From Desulfovibrio sp. TomC (GTDB taxonomy: Bacteria; Desulfobacterota; Desulfovibrionia; Desulfovibrionales; Desulfovibrionaceae), in the NCBI RefSeq assembly GCF_000801335.2, contig NZ_JSEH01000003.1, forward strand, positions 248,001 to 312,000: 64,000 bases of DNA, given 5' to 3'. The notes below the pieces were generated by a model. The model saw nothing but the letters and a program-made list of their open reading frames with translations. It had not been told where the DNA came from and did no database searches. The stretch's first letter is position 1. The number at the start of each line of letters is the position of its first letter. This document shows, one piece after another, positions 15,710 through 24,368 of the stretch. Both the position numbers and the translations under genes were made by a program.

Positions 15710-17722
15710 TTACTCTTCCCGGAACTGCTCCACGAGTTTGGCCAGATGATTGGCCATGGTGCGCACTTCGTGAATGCGTTCCCCGGCTTCGGCAATACGC
15801 CCGGTCAGGTCCTTGGAGAGTTCATTGATGTGGGCCACGCTGCCGGAGACTTCCTCGCTGGTGGCGGACTGCTCTTCCGAGGCAGTGGCGATGTTGCGCA
15901 CCATGTCGGCAATGCGGGTGGCTTGGCCGACGATGCGTCCGAGCACCGCTCCCGATCCCTCGGCCATATCCGCCGTCCGTTCCACCCGGGTCTTGGTTTC
16001 GCCCATGCCGGTGACCACCTGCCGGGTGCTGTCCTGGATCTCGCCGACAGCCGAGGCCACTTCGGCCGTGGCGGTCATGGTTTTTTCGGCCAGTTTGCGG
16101 ACTTCGTCGGCCACCACGGCAAAGCCGCGTCCGGCCTCGCCGGCCCGAGCCGCCTCGATGGCGGCATTGAGGGCCAGGAGATTGGTCTGGTCGGCGATGT
16201 CGCCAATCACCGAGAGCACCTGTCCGATGTTTTGCGCCCGCACCTCAAGCTCGCCCAGGGAAGCGGCCAGATCGGCGGTGCGCTGCGACACCAGCCGGGT
16301 TTCCCGGACGGTCTGTTCGACCTCCCGTCCCCCGGCTTCGGCTTCCTTGGTGGCCGTTTCCGAGGCCCGGGCCGTGTCGCCGGCATTTTTGGCCACTTCC
16401 AGGACCGTGGCGTTCATCTGTTCCATGGCCGTGGCCACCCGCTCGGTCTCCTGGGCGGTGTTGGCCACGCCGGAGGTCAGTTCCTCCATGCGGGCGCTTA
16501 AGACATCCGAAGCGCTGGAAAGCTCCTGGGCCACGGCAGTGACCTCGTCGGCCACGGCCAGCAATTTTTCGCGTTGGGCCTTGATGTGGTCCTTGTCGCG
16601 TTCCTCCTGGGTGAGGTCGATCAGGACGCCGATGACGCCCACAACCGCGCCGGCCGCGTTTTTGAGCGGCGAGATTTCGTAATGCAGCGGGAAGAGCCGG
16701 CCATCGGAGCGGGTAAAACGGGTAAAGCCGCTGGAACACTCGCCGGTGGACAGCACGGCGGCGCAGCCTGAACGGCCGTCCTCGCGCAGGAAGCTGTCAG
16801 TGACCGGTTTGCCGAGCATCTCCTTGGCGGATTTGCCGAGGATGTTGGTCAGCGGCGTGTTGACAAACTCGAAGCGCCGCTCTTTGTCGGCCACGAAGAT
16901 GGGGATGATGACGCCGTTTAAAACGCCCCGGTTGTATTCGAGCTGGTCCTTGATGGTGCCGACCATGGCCGAGAGGTTGCCGGCCAGGGCGGCGATTTCG
17001 TCCTGGCCGGGATCGTCAAAGGTGAGGTCGAGGGCCCCCTTGGCAATCTCGGCCGACAGGGCGGCGATTTTCTTGACCCGGGAGACCACGGCGAATTTCA
17101 TAAACAGGAGCAGGGTGGTCAACAGCGCCGCCAGTCCGCCAAGCGACAACCCGGCGGCCTTGTATTGGTCCGCAGTCAGCCGGGCCATTTCCGGGGCAAC
17201 GTCCTGGACCACCACCATGGCTCCAAGGATGGGCTTGGACACGCCGTGGCAGTGGTGGCAGTCGGGTTCATTGCGCACCGAATTGACGGCCACAAACGAC
17301 GGCACCCCGGCCCAGGACAGGATCTCGCCGCCGTGGAAGTCCTCGGCCAGGGCCTTTTTGACCAACTCGGCCACGGACGGGTCCGACGTCACGCGGGCCA
17401 TGTCCTGGCGCACGGCGGCGCTGTCGGTGGCATAGGTCACGTTGGCCTTGAAATCGGTCAGGAACACCCGGATGTCCTGGTGGGCGGCGGCAACCTTGGC
17501 AAACTGGGATTTGGTCTCGGCGTTTTTGCCAAGCCGCATGGGTTCCTCAATGGCCATGCGCAGCATGTCGCTTGAGCGTTTGGCCGCCCGGTCGATCTGG
17601 GCCACCGCCCCCTGGCGTTGCCAATACGAATTGGCCAGAAACAGTCCGGCAAAGGCCAGTATGGTCAGCCCCGAAACAAGCAGCAGCACCTTGATCCCAA
17701 GCGAACGCGCAACCACATTCAT
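15710..17722 (-). CDS. methyl-accepting chemotaxis protein with a periplasmic heme-c motif and PAS domain
   Basis: 670 aa. TM1 is at about residues 10-30. The periplasmic sensor of roughly 160 residues contains CHHCH (155-159), a c-type heme attachment motif. TM2 is near 197-217, then a HAMP region, a PAS domain (about 265-385), and a full MCP signalling domain with the hairpin tip EVRKLAEKT. The ATG at 17722 follows GAGGAGG by 6 nt, which fixes the start. The arrangement resembles Desulfovibrio DcrA, a heme c chemoreceptor for oxygen or redox potential. A tetraheme cytochrome gene lies just upstream on the same strand. The ligand is not proven. Signalling runs through CheA/CheW encoded elsewhere. 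Confidence 0.93.
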   Translation of the reverse strand: MNVVARSLGIKVLLLVSGLTILAFAGLFLANSYWQRQGAVAQIDRAAKRSSDMLRMAIEEPMRLGKNAETKSQFAKVAAAHQDIRVFLTDFKANVTYATDSAAVRQDMARVTSDPSVAELVKKALAEDFHGGEILSWAGVPSFVAVNSVRNEPDCHHCHGVSKPILGAMVVVQDVAPEMARLTADQYKAAGLSLGGLAALLTTLLLFMKFAVVSRVKKIAALSAEIAKGALDLTFDDPGQDEIAALAGNLSAMVGTIKDQLEYNRGVLNGVIIPIFVADKERRFEFVNTPLTNILGKSAKEMLGKPVTDSFLREDGRSGCAAVLSTGECSSGFTRFTRSDGRLFPLHYEISPLKNAAGAVVGVIGVLIDLTQEERDKDHIKAQREKLLAVADEVTAVAQELSSASDVLSARMEELTSGVANTAQETERVATAMEQMNATVLEVAKNAGDTARASETATKEAEAGGREVEQTVRETRLVSQRTADLAASLGELEVRAQNIGQVLSVIGDIADQTNLLALNAAIEAARAGEAGRGFAVVADEVRKLAEKTMTATAEVASAVGEIQDSTRQVVTGMGETKTRVERTADMAEGSGAVLGRIVGQATRIADMVRNIATASEEQSATSEEVSGSVAHINELSKDLTGRIAEAGERIHEVRTMANHLAKLVEQFREE

Positions 17723-17845
17723 CGCCGGCCTCCTCATGGGGCGGCCCGTCAGTCTCCCGGGGCAAACGTCGGGGCAACCTCCTCACACGGATTGTAAAGC
17801 GGGCTTGACTCTCCACCCGAACGCCTCACGGCGCGGCCCTGCTGC

Positions 17846-18337
17846 TCAGTGCGCCCCGGCAAAGAGCATGGGCTTGAAATTAAAGGTCCGGACCCGTTCG
17901 GCGTTGTGGCAGCTCTCGCACATGGACATGGCCAGTTTCGCACGAATGAGCGTGGCGTCGCCGCCGGCGTCGGCATGGGCGGAGCCCGGGCCGTGGCAGA
18001 CCTCGCAGCCGGCGTCGGCCAGTTCCGGGGTTTTTTCAAAGCTGACGAAGCCGCCGGGCTGGCCGTAGCCGGTGGTGTGGCAGGCGAAACAGCCGTTGAG
18101 TTCCTCGGCCGAAAGCTTGGGAGCCATGATCTTGATGGACTGGGAGGAGTGGGCTTTTTTGGAATACCTGGTAAACGACTCGTATTCCTTGGGGTGACAG
18201 TCCATACAGGCTTTGGAGCCGACATAGGAGGCCGTCGTCCCGGCCGCGGCAGGGGGCTGTGCGGTTGCAAATCCGATGGGGCAGGCACAAAGACCCACCG
18301 TGAGCAATGCCTGGCACCAAGCACGCCAACGGACCAT
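17846..18337 (-). CDS. periplasmic tetraheme cytochrome c (cytochrome c554-like)
   Basis: 163 aa. A Sec signal peptide (MVRWRAWCQALLTVGLCACPIGFATA-Q) is followed by four CxxCH motifs: CMDCH, CFACH, CEVCH and CESCH. Distal His candidates are in KKAHSS, GSAHAD and the C-terminal AGAH. The order and spacing recall the cytochrome c554 / c-prime fold. GAGGAG precedes the ATG at 18337 by 6 nt. It is upstream of and co-directional with the heme-MCP gene (123-bp gap), so the two may be co-transcribed. Electron donor and acceptor are unknown. The location is periplasmic by signal peptide and heme attachment. Confidence 0.9.
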   Translation of the reverse strand: MVRWRAWCQALLTVGLCACPIGFATAQPPAAAGTTASYVGSKACMDCHPKEYESFTRYSKKAHSSQSIKIMAPKLSAEELNGCFACHTTGYGQPGGFVSFEKTPELADAGCEVCHGPGSAHADAGGDATLIRAKLAMSMCESCHNAERVRTFNFKPMLFAGAH

Positions 18338-18376
18338 GGCGGTCTCCTCGGTTGAAGTGGAAAGGGGAACTGCATA

Positions 18377-18405
18377 TTCGTAACACAATGACAACTGGGG
18401 TGCAA
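18377..18405 (-). promoter_or_regulatory. candidate promoter of the tetraheme cytochrome gene
   Basis: On the minus strand, TTGCAC (18405-18400), a 17-bp spacer and TACGAA (18382-18377), about 40 bp upstream of the start codon. Moderate match to sigma70; read by eye. Confidence 0.35.
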
Positions 18406-18570
18406 TACGGTTTGCCGAATGGCGCAGGAAGTCACTTTGGCCGGACAATTCGTGCTTTTGGGGGAAAGGCCCTGGATTGGCCTGTCGGCGCAATGTTGCC
18501 TGGCGTATACAGATAGAGCGTTCTTTTCGACTCGGCCTGGGTTCCGGTCGAGGCCAGAGCGCTTTGAAGC

Positions 18571-18603
18571 AAAAAAAACGCCGGGGGAATGGCTCCCCCG
18601 GCG
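18571..18603 (-). terminator. intrinsic terminator after purL
   Basis: On the minus strand CGCCGGGGG-AGCCATT-CCCCCGGCG is followed by eight T, 38 nt past the purL stop. The remaining DNA from 18406 to 18570 shows no coding frame that I can support. Confidence 0.9.
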
Positions 18604-18641
18604 GTATCGGATGGGTTGCGGCCGGCGGTCCGGCGGCAGGG

Positions 18642-21638
18642 CTACCAGTTAAGCGTAGCCTTGAAGGCCTGGGCCAGTTCTTCGGCCGGTTCCCGGCACA
18701 GGAGGGTCTGGCCGCGGCGCAGGAGAAGGGCCGGAGCCTCGGTGACGACGCCGAGCCGGCCGACGGGCTGGCCGGCAAAGAGCGTCTCGAAGGCGGTCTG
18801 GTTCTCCGGGGAGACGCTGACCACCAGACGGCTCTGGGATTCGCTGTAGAGCAGTTCCAGGTCGCTGAGGCGGGCGGCGCCCGGGGCGGCGTCGCAGTCG
18901 AGATCGGCCCCAAGCCGGCCGCCGATGGCCATTTCGGCCAGGGCCACGGCCAGACCGCCGTCGGAACAGTCGTGGCAGGCACTGACCAGCCCGGCCGTGA
19001 TGGCGGCAAAGAGCGTTTGGTAGCGACGACGGGCCGAGAGGGCTTCGACTTGCGGCACGTCCGGAGAGGTGAAGCCCAGTTCGTCAGCCAACTCGGACGC
19101 GCCGAGTTCGGCCGCCGTGGCCCCCAGGATGTAGACGAGGTCGCCCGGGCGCTTGAAGTCGGAGGTGACCACCCGGGAGACGTCGGGCACAAAGCCCATG
19201 ACCGAGAACAGGACCGTCGGCGGGATGGAGATTTTGGCTCCGCCGCCGGAATAGTCGTTTTTCATGGAGTCTTTGCCCGAGATGCAGGGTACCATAAAGG
19301 CCCGGCAGAAATGGGCCAGGGCCTTGTTGGCCCGCACCAGCTGGGCCAGCTTGTAGCGTCCGTCCGGAGTCTTGGCCGACTCCACCGGGTCGCACCAGCA
19401 GAAGTTGTCAACGCCGGCCAGCCGTTCGGGATCGGCGCCCACGCCCACGGCCCCGCGCACGGCCTCGTCAATGGCCGCAGCCATCATCCAGTAGGCGTCG
19501 ATGTCGGAGTAGCGGGGGCAGATGCCATGGGTGAGCGCCACGCCTTCGGGGCGCGAAAGCACCGGACGCAGCACGCCGCCGTCGGACGGGCCGTCGCGGC
19601 GCACGCCGCACAGGGGTTTGACGGCCGAACCGCCCTTGACCTCGTGGTCGTACTGGCGGACCACGTATTCCTTGCTGCAGATATTGAGCCGGCCAAGCAT
19701 CTTTTTGAGCAGCGGCCCATGTCCGCCAGCCGGCAGGACCGGCTCGGTGCGGGCGATGACCGGACGCTTCCACTCGGCCACAAGCGACATGCGCGGCGTG
19801 CCGTTGTGGAGGAAATCCATGTCAATGTAGGCCACGGTGTGCTTGCCGTAGTAGACGCGCAGGTAGCCGGAATTGGTGTACTGGCCAAGCTCCGTGGCCT
19901 CGACCCCCATTTCCTTGGCCAGGGCCATGAACTGGGCGAATTTGTCCGGCGGCACGGCCAGGGTCATGCGTTCCTGGGCCTCGGAGGTAAAGATCTCCCA
20001 GGGGACCAGCCCGTCGTATTTGAGCGGCACCCGGTCGAGGTAGAGTTCGCAGCCGCCGCAGTCCTGGGCCATTTCGCCAACCGAGCTGGACAGGCCGCCG
20101 GCCCCGTTGTCGGTGATGGCGTTGTACAGGCCCATATCCCGGGCGCGCATGAGGAAATCATACATGCGCCGCTGGGTGATGGGATCGCCGATCTGCACGG
20201 CCGTGGCCGGGGAACCTTCGTGGAGTTCTTCCGACGAGAAGGTCGCGCCGTGGATGCCGTCCTTGCCCACCCGGCCGCCGGTCATGACGATGTAATCGCC
20301 GGCCATGGCCTTTTTATAATGGCTGGGTTTGCCGTTTATGACGGCCGGCAGCATGCCGACGGTGCCGCAAAAGACCAGCGGTTTGCCGAGGTAGCGTTCG
20401 TCAAAGACGATGGAACCGTTGACCGTCGGCACGCCGGACTTGTTGCCGCCGTGTTCGACGCCCTCGCGCACGCCTTCGAGCACCCGGCGGGGGTGGAGCA
20501 GGCGCGGCGGCAGCTGGCCTTCGAAAAAGGGCGAGGCAAAGCAGAAGACGTCGGTGTTGCACAGCAAATTCGCGCCGATGCCCGTGCCCATGGGATCGCG
20601 GTTGACGCCGACAATGCCGGTCAAGGCTCCGCCGTAGGGGTCAAGGGCCGAGGGGCTGTTGTGGGTCTCGACCTTGATGCACAAATTGAGATCGTCGGTG
20701 AAACGCACCACGCCGGCGTTGTCGGAAAAGACCGACAGGCAGAAGTCGCGTTCGCCCAGGGCCGCCCGGATGTCGGCGGTTGAGCGCTGAATATAGGTCT
20801 TGTACAGGCTGACGATTTCTTCCTCGTCGCCGGTCTCCAGGTCGCGGTAGGTGATGGCCGCGCTGAAAATTTTGTGCTTGCAGTGCTCGGACCAGGTCTG
20901 GGCCATGCACTCCAGTTCCACGTCGGTGGGGTTGTGGATCAGCCCCCAGGACACGCGGCGCAGCTTGAACCCGGGCAGGCCGAAATAGGCCCGGATGGCC
21001 CACCATTCGTCCAGGGACAGGGCCAGGGTGCGCTCACTACTGAGCGTGAGCATCTGCTCTTCGGTCATGTTGAAGAGATCGGGCACCTCGACCGTGGCGT
21101 TGGCCTTGCCCGTGACCTTGGCCTCCCGGGCCGGGAAGCCGGGTTCGGCTGCCCATTCGTCGCGGGATTTGACGTCATGGCGCTGGAGCAGGTCGTTGGC
21201 GAGCAGGTCCAGGGCCACGTGCTCGGCTGCGGCCCGGTCGGGCAGGCCGGCAATGTGGTACTGGACGGCAGTGTAGACGGCCAGATCCTTCTTGCGGGCA
21301 GCATCCAGGCCAAGGGCCAGGGCAATGGCTTCCTTGGCGGTTCTGGCCTCGTTGTCGGTGACGCCGGGGCGAAAGCCCACTTCGATGACCCAGTCGGCCG
21401 GTTCGCCGTGCGGGTGAAGAGGAACGGCGGCAGCGGTCTGGACGACCGGATCGTGGAGTACGCCGGCGGCGATGACGGCAGCGATCTCGGCGGGGTCAAG
21501 GCCGGCAACGGTGAATATTCTGATAATGGCGACGGCGGCGACCGGCAGATCCAATTCGTTTTGGATCTTGCCGGCCACGCGCTGGCCGACCACGTCCCGG
21601 ACGCTTGGGCGCAGGCCCACGGCGACACGACTGAGCAT
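18642..21638 (-). CDS. purL: phosphoribosylformylglycinamidine synthase, large subunit with N-terminal PurS-like region
   Basis: 998 aa. Catalyses step 4 of purine synthesis (FGAR to FGAM, using ATP and ammonia from glutamine). Recognisable PurL parts include MAQTWSEHCKHKIFSA, SDNAGVVRF, KVETHNSPSALDPYGGALTGIVGVNRDPMGTG, ITDNGAGGLSSSVGEMA and SGKDSMKN. Two AIR-synthase-like halves are present. No C-terminal glutamine amidotransferase domain is seen, so ammonia must come from a separate PurQ. About 160 N-terminal residues (VGFRPGVTDNEARTAKEAIALALG) resemble PurS, which suggests a PurS-PurL fusion. The length is intermediate between small PurL (about 730) and the 1,300-aa PurL. GGAAGG precedes the ATG. 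It is followed by a terminator. Confidence 0.9.
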   Translation of the reverse strand: MLSRVAVGLRPSVRDVVGQRVAGKIQNELDLPVAAVAIIRIFTVAGLDPAEIAAVIAAGVLHDPVVQTAAAVPLHPHGEPADWVIEVGFRPGVTDNEARTAKEAIALALGLDAARKKDLAVYTAVQYHIAGLPDRAAAEHVALDLLANDLLQRHDVKSRDEWAAEPGFPAREAKVTGKANATVEVPDLFNMTEEQMLTLSSERTLALSLDEWWAIRAYFGLPGFKLRRVSWGLIHNPTDVELECMAQTWSEHCKHKIFSAAITYRDLETGDEEEIVSLYKTYIQRSTADIRAALGERDFCLSVFSDNAGVVRFTDDLNLCIKVETHNSPSALDPYGGALTGIVGVNRDPMGTGIGANLLCNTDVFCFASPFFEGQLPPRLLHPRRVLEGVREGVEHGGNKSGVPTVNGSIVFDERYLGKPLVFCGTVGMLPAVINGKPSHYKKAMAGDYIVMTGGRVGKDGIHGATFSSEELHEGSPATAVQIGDPITQRRMYDFLMRARDMGLYNAITDNGAGGLSSSVGEMAQDCGGCELYLDRVPLKYDGLVPWEIFTSEAQERMTLAVPPDKFAQFMALAKEMGVEATELGQYTNSGYLRVYYGKHTVAYIDMDFLHNGTPRMSLVAEWKRPVIARTEPVLPAGGHGPLLKKMLGRLNICSKEYVVRQYDHEVKGGSAVKPLCGVRRDGPSDGGVLRPVLSRPEGVALTHGICPRYSDIDAYWMMAAAIDEAVRGAVGVGADPERLAGVDNFCWCDPVESAKTPDGRYKLAQLVRANKALAHFCRAFMVPCISGKDSMKNDYSGGGAKISIPPTVLFSVMGFVPDVSRVVTSDFKRPGDLVYILGATAAELGASELADELGFTSPDVPQVEALSARRRYQTLFAAITAGLVSACHDCSDGGLAVALAEMAIGGRLGADLDCDAAPGAARLSDLELLYSESQSRLVVSVSPENQTAFETLFAGQPVGRLGVVTEAPALLLRRGQTLLCREPAEELAQAFKATLNW

Positions 21639-21696
21639 GGCGTTCCTTCCGTTTTGGGGTCAGAGGTGTGCGGGCATGCCGCCGGCTGGATGCTTC

Positions 21697-22665
21697 CTAT
21701 TTGTCCCGGGCGAGCATGGGGGCCAGGACATCGCTGATCAGCTCGGCTTCGGGGGAAGGCGGAAACAGGGCCAGGGCGGCCTGGGCCTTGGCCAGATAGT
21801 CGCCGGCCATCTCCCGGGTTTTGTCGGCGTGTCCGCCGGCAACAATGTTGCCGCGCAAATATTCGATATCCTCGGCAGAAAGTTGGTCCTGGCGGAAATC
21901 TTCAGCCAACCGGCGGCGTTCCTCGAAGGGCAATCCGGCGAGATAGAGGAGCAGCGGCAACGTGACTTTGCCTTCCTTGAGGTCGCCGCCGGTGGGCTTG
22001 CCCGACACCGTGGCCGGCGAGGTGTAGTCCAGGGCGTCGTCCACGAGCTGGAAGGCGATGCCGATGGCGTGGCCGAGGTCCCGGGCCGCCTGACACAGGG
22101 TGTCGCTGGCCCCGGCCAACACCGCGCCGCAGTGGCAGGAGGCCTGGATCAGGTAGGCGGTCTTGCCGGTGATGATGGAAAAATAGGTGTCCAGGGGCAG
22201 GTCGATGTCGCGCAGATGGGCAATTTCCAGGATTTCGCCGGTGGCGGTCTGCAGGAGCGCCTCGGACAGGATGCGGGTCAGTTCCGGATTGTCGTATTCG
22301 GCCACCAGTCGGTTGGCCAGGGCGAGCAGGACATCGCCGGCCAGGATAGTGTGGGTCGTGCCGAAACGGACATGGGCGGATTCGCGGCCCCGGCGGAGTT
22401 TGGCACCGTCGACGATGTCGTCGTGCAGCAGTGTTGCCGAGTGGAGGAATTCCAGGGAGCAGGCCAGGGGATGGATGTCGTCCCCAGTGTAGCCCAAAGC
22501 CCTGGCCACCAGAATGGTGAGCAGCGGACGCAGGCGTTTGCCTCCGGCCAGCAGCACATGGCGCACCACCGGCTGCACCAGAGGGTTCAGCGTGCCGGCC
22601 GCGCCCTCCAGGTACCGGTTGATGGCCGGGACTTCCCGAGTAACAATGTCCGCAATATCGCTCAT
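21697..22665 (-). CDS. ispB: polyprenyl diphosphate synthase (all-trans; probably supplies the menaquinone side chain)
   Basis: 322 aa. Condenses isopentenyl diphosphate units into a long-chain prenyl diphosphate. The first aspartate-rich motif is LLHDDIVD and the second is QLVDDALDY, with the GGKRLRP substrate loop near residue 42 and the KTG and GDLKEGK motifs present. It starts 10 nt after the mqnD stop on the same strand, in a run of menaquinone genes, so the product is probably the menaquinone tail. Chain length cannot be read reliably. The purL start follows 58 bp downstream. Confidence 0.92.
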   Translation of the reverse strand: MSDIADIVTREVPAINRYLEGAAGTLNPLVQPVVRHVLLAGGKRLRPLLTILVARALGYTGDDIHPLACSLEFLHSATLLHDDIVDGAKLRRGRESAHVRFGTTHTILAGDVLLALANRLVAEYDNPELTRILSEALLQTATGEILEIAHLRDIDLPLDTYFSIITGKTAYLIQASCHCGAVLAGASDTLCQAARDLGHAIGIAFQLVDDALDYTSPATVSGKPTGGDLKEGKVTLPLLLYLAGLPFEERRRLAEDFRQDQLSAEDIEYLRGNIVAGGHADKTREMAGDYLAKAQAALALFPPSPEAELISDVLAPMLARDK

Positions 22666-22675
22666 CCGCTCGGCT

Positions 22676-23533
22676 TTACCAGCAATCGTCCTGGGCTGGC
22701 AAGGGGGGAAGGGCCTTGAAATGGCGGGCTGGGGCCATTTGCGCCAGTTCGGCCAGGGCCGTGCGCCCGGCGGGTCCCATGTCCAGGCTCAAATCGCCGA
22801 CATAGGCCCGGATATGGGCGGCAATGACGGCTTCGTCGCGTTCCCGGGCAAAAAGCCGCACCAGCGGGGCCACCAGTTCCGGTTCGGCCCGGGCCATGGC
22901 CAAGCTTTGGCGCAACACCTGGCCCAGCGCGGCCAGACGCTTTTCGCCCAGGCTTTTTTTGGCCACGATGACCCCCAGCGGAACCGGGGAGTCCGGGATG
23001 CGCGCCTGCCACCAGGCCCCGAGGTCGAGAACCAGTTCCAGGCCGTGGCTGGCAGCGGCCAGGGCGGTTTCGTGGATGAGCAGCCCGGCCTCGGTGCGGC
23101 CCGACTGCACGGCCTCGACGATTGCGTCGTAGCGCACCGGGACAAAGGCCGCGTCCGGGGGCGGCAGCCCGGGGTCGTCGGCGGCCAGGGCGGCGCGCAG
23201 GAGCGTTGCGGCCGTGGTGCGAAGCCCGGGCACGGCCACGGAGCGGGGCCGGCCGGCAAAACCCTGTTTGACCACCAGCTTGGGGCCGGCCCCAAAGCCG
23301 AAGGCCGCGCCCGAGGGCAGGACCGCATAGGCGTCGGCCAGGGGCGCGGCCATGGCCGCGGAGATTTTGACCACGTCGTAGGCCCCGGCCAGGGCAGCCT
23401 CGTTTAAGGTCTCCACGTCCTCAAAGGCGAATTCCGTCCGAACGCCGGGGAGAGCGACCCGGCCAAGGAGCAGCGCCCCGAAGATGGTCACATCGTTGGG
23501 ACAGGGGGAGATGGCAAAACTGACGACGTCCAT
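22676..23533 (-). CDS. mqnD: 1,4-dihydroxy-6-naphthoate synthase (MqnD)
   Basis: 285 aa. Converts cyclic dehypoxanthinyl futalosine to 1,4-dihydroxy-6-naphthoate in the futalosine route to menaquinone. It opens SFAISPCPNDVTIFGALLLGRV, the MqnD signature, and has a periplasmic-binding-protein-like two-lobe fold: ALAGAYDVVKIS near residue 45 and GRTEAGLLIHE in the middle. The start at 23533 lies 11 nt after the mqnB stop; the longer open frame overlaps mqnB and is rejected. Tight packing with mqnB and ispB indicates one operon. Confidence 0.92.
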   Translation of the reverse strand: MDVVSFAISPCPNDVTIFGALLLGRVALPGVRTEFAFEDVETLNEAALAGAYDVVKISAAMAAPLADAYAVLPSGAAFGFGAGPKLVVKQGFAGRPRSVAVPGLRTTAATLLRAALAADDPGLPPPDAAFVPVRYDAIVEAVQSGRTEAGLLIHETALAAASHGLELVLDLGAWWQARIPDSPVPLGVIVAKKSLGEKRLAALGQVLRQSLAMARAEPELVAPLVRLFARERDEAVIAAHIRAYVGDLSLDMGPAGRTALAELAQMAPARHFKALPPLPAQDDCW

Positions 23534-23544
23534 GCAGGCCTCGC

Positions 23545-24360
23545 TCAGGAAAAAAGACAGGCGGCGGCGCGGCCCAGGGCGGCAAAGGCCCCGGGCAGGT
23601 CCCAGTCGGCCGGTGGGCGCGAACCCACCCGGTTGGAAATGACGCGCACTTCCAGGGCGGGCAGACCCGCCGAGACAGCGCACAGGGCCACGGCAAATCC
23701 TTCCATGGACTCGGCCAGGGCGGCAGTGGTCCGGATCAGACCGGCGGCCCGGTCGGCCGAGGCGGTGACGCCGGCCACGGTCAGGCAGGGACCGATCACG
23801 GCCGTTTCGGGCAGAGTCAGGCCCATGGCCCGGGCCGCCTCGGCTGGCGGGGGCAGGGGCAGGCGGTCGTAAATATCGTGTCCGTCGATGGTGGTCTGGG
23901 GAAAGGCCATGCCCCGGGCGTCGGCCGCTGCCGCGCCGTCCGGGCGGCGCAGGCCATATTCGGGAAAGATTTCAGCCGTTGCCGCAACAACCCCGCCCAG
24001 GGGCAGGGCGTTTAGGTCAAAGCTGCCGGCAATGCCAAGGCCGACGACGCCGCCAAGTTCCCGGCCGGGCGTGGCCTGGGCCCGGCCGATGGCCCGGCCG
24101 GCAGCCATGGCCGCAGCCACCGGTCCGACCCCGGAAACAAGGACGCAATACTCCCGGCCGCCGCGCCGCCAGGCTACGGTTTCACCTGGGGCCGGGGGAG
24201 CCGGCGCGCCCAGGCCCGACAACGCGGCCCGGTATTCCTTGGCCGTGGCCAGGACCAGGAGCAGCCGGCCGGAAGGGGCAGGGGAGACGCTCCCCGGCCC
24301 GGCCGGATGCGCCGCATGGGGCGCGGCGGCCGGGCCGGGGAACGATGCGGGTCTTGGCAT
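23545..24360 (-). CDS. mqnB: futalosine hydrolase (MqnB)
   Basis: 271 aa. Removes hypoxanthine from futalosine to give dehypoxanthinyl futalosine. A nucleoside-phosphorylase-like fold is seen in VLVSGVGPVAAAMAAGRAI, GVVGLGIAGSFD and the late SMEGFAVALCA, which holds the glutamate typical of nucleosidases. The first 30 residues are a Pro/Ala-rich extension that looks non-conserved, and no ribosome site precedes the ATG at 24360. Translation may be coupled to the upstream gene, whose stop is only 8 nt away. The true start is therefore somewhat uncertain. Confidence 0.87.
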   Translation of the reverse strand: MPRPASFPGPAAAPHAAHPAGPGSVSPAPSGRLLLVLATAKEYRAALSGLGAPAPPAPGETVAWRRGGREYCVLVSGVGPVAAAMAAGRAIGRAQATPGRELGGVVGLGIAGSFDLNALPLGGVVAATAEIFPEYGLRRPDGAAAADARGMAFPQTTIDGHDIYDRLPLPPPAEAARAMGLTLPETAVIGPCLTVAGVTASADRAAGLIRTTAALAESMEGFAVALCAVSAGLPALEVRVISNRVGSRPPADWDLPGAFAALGRAAACLFS

Positions 24361-24368
24361 GGAGGCTT

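Noticed and set aside
17738-17845. Intrinsic terminator between the tetraheme cytochrome and the MCP gene
   Set aside because: I looked for a stem followed by T on the minus strand and found none, so co-transcription stays possible.
18477-20783. 768-codon open frame on the plus strand opposite purL
   Set aside because: A mirror frame produced by high GC and codon bias; its translation is low-complexity and matches no family, while the minus strand encodes a full PurL.
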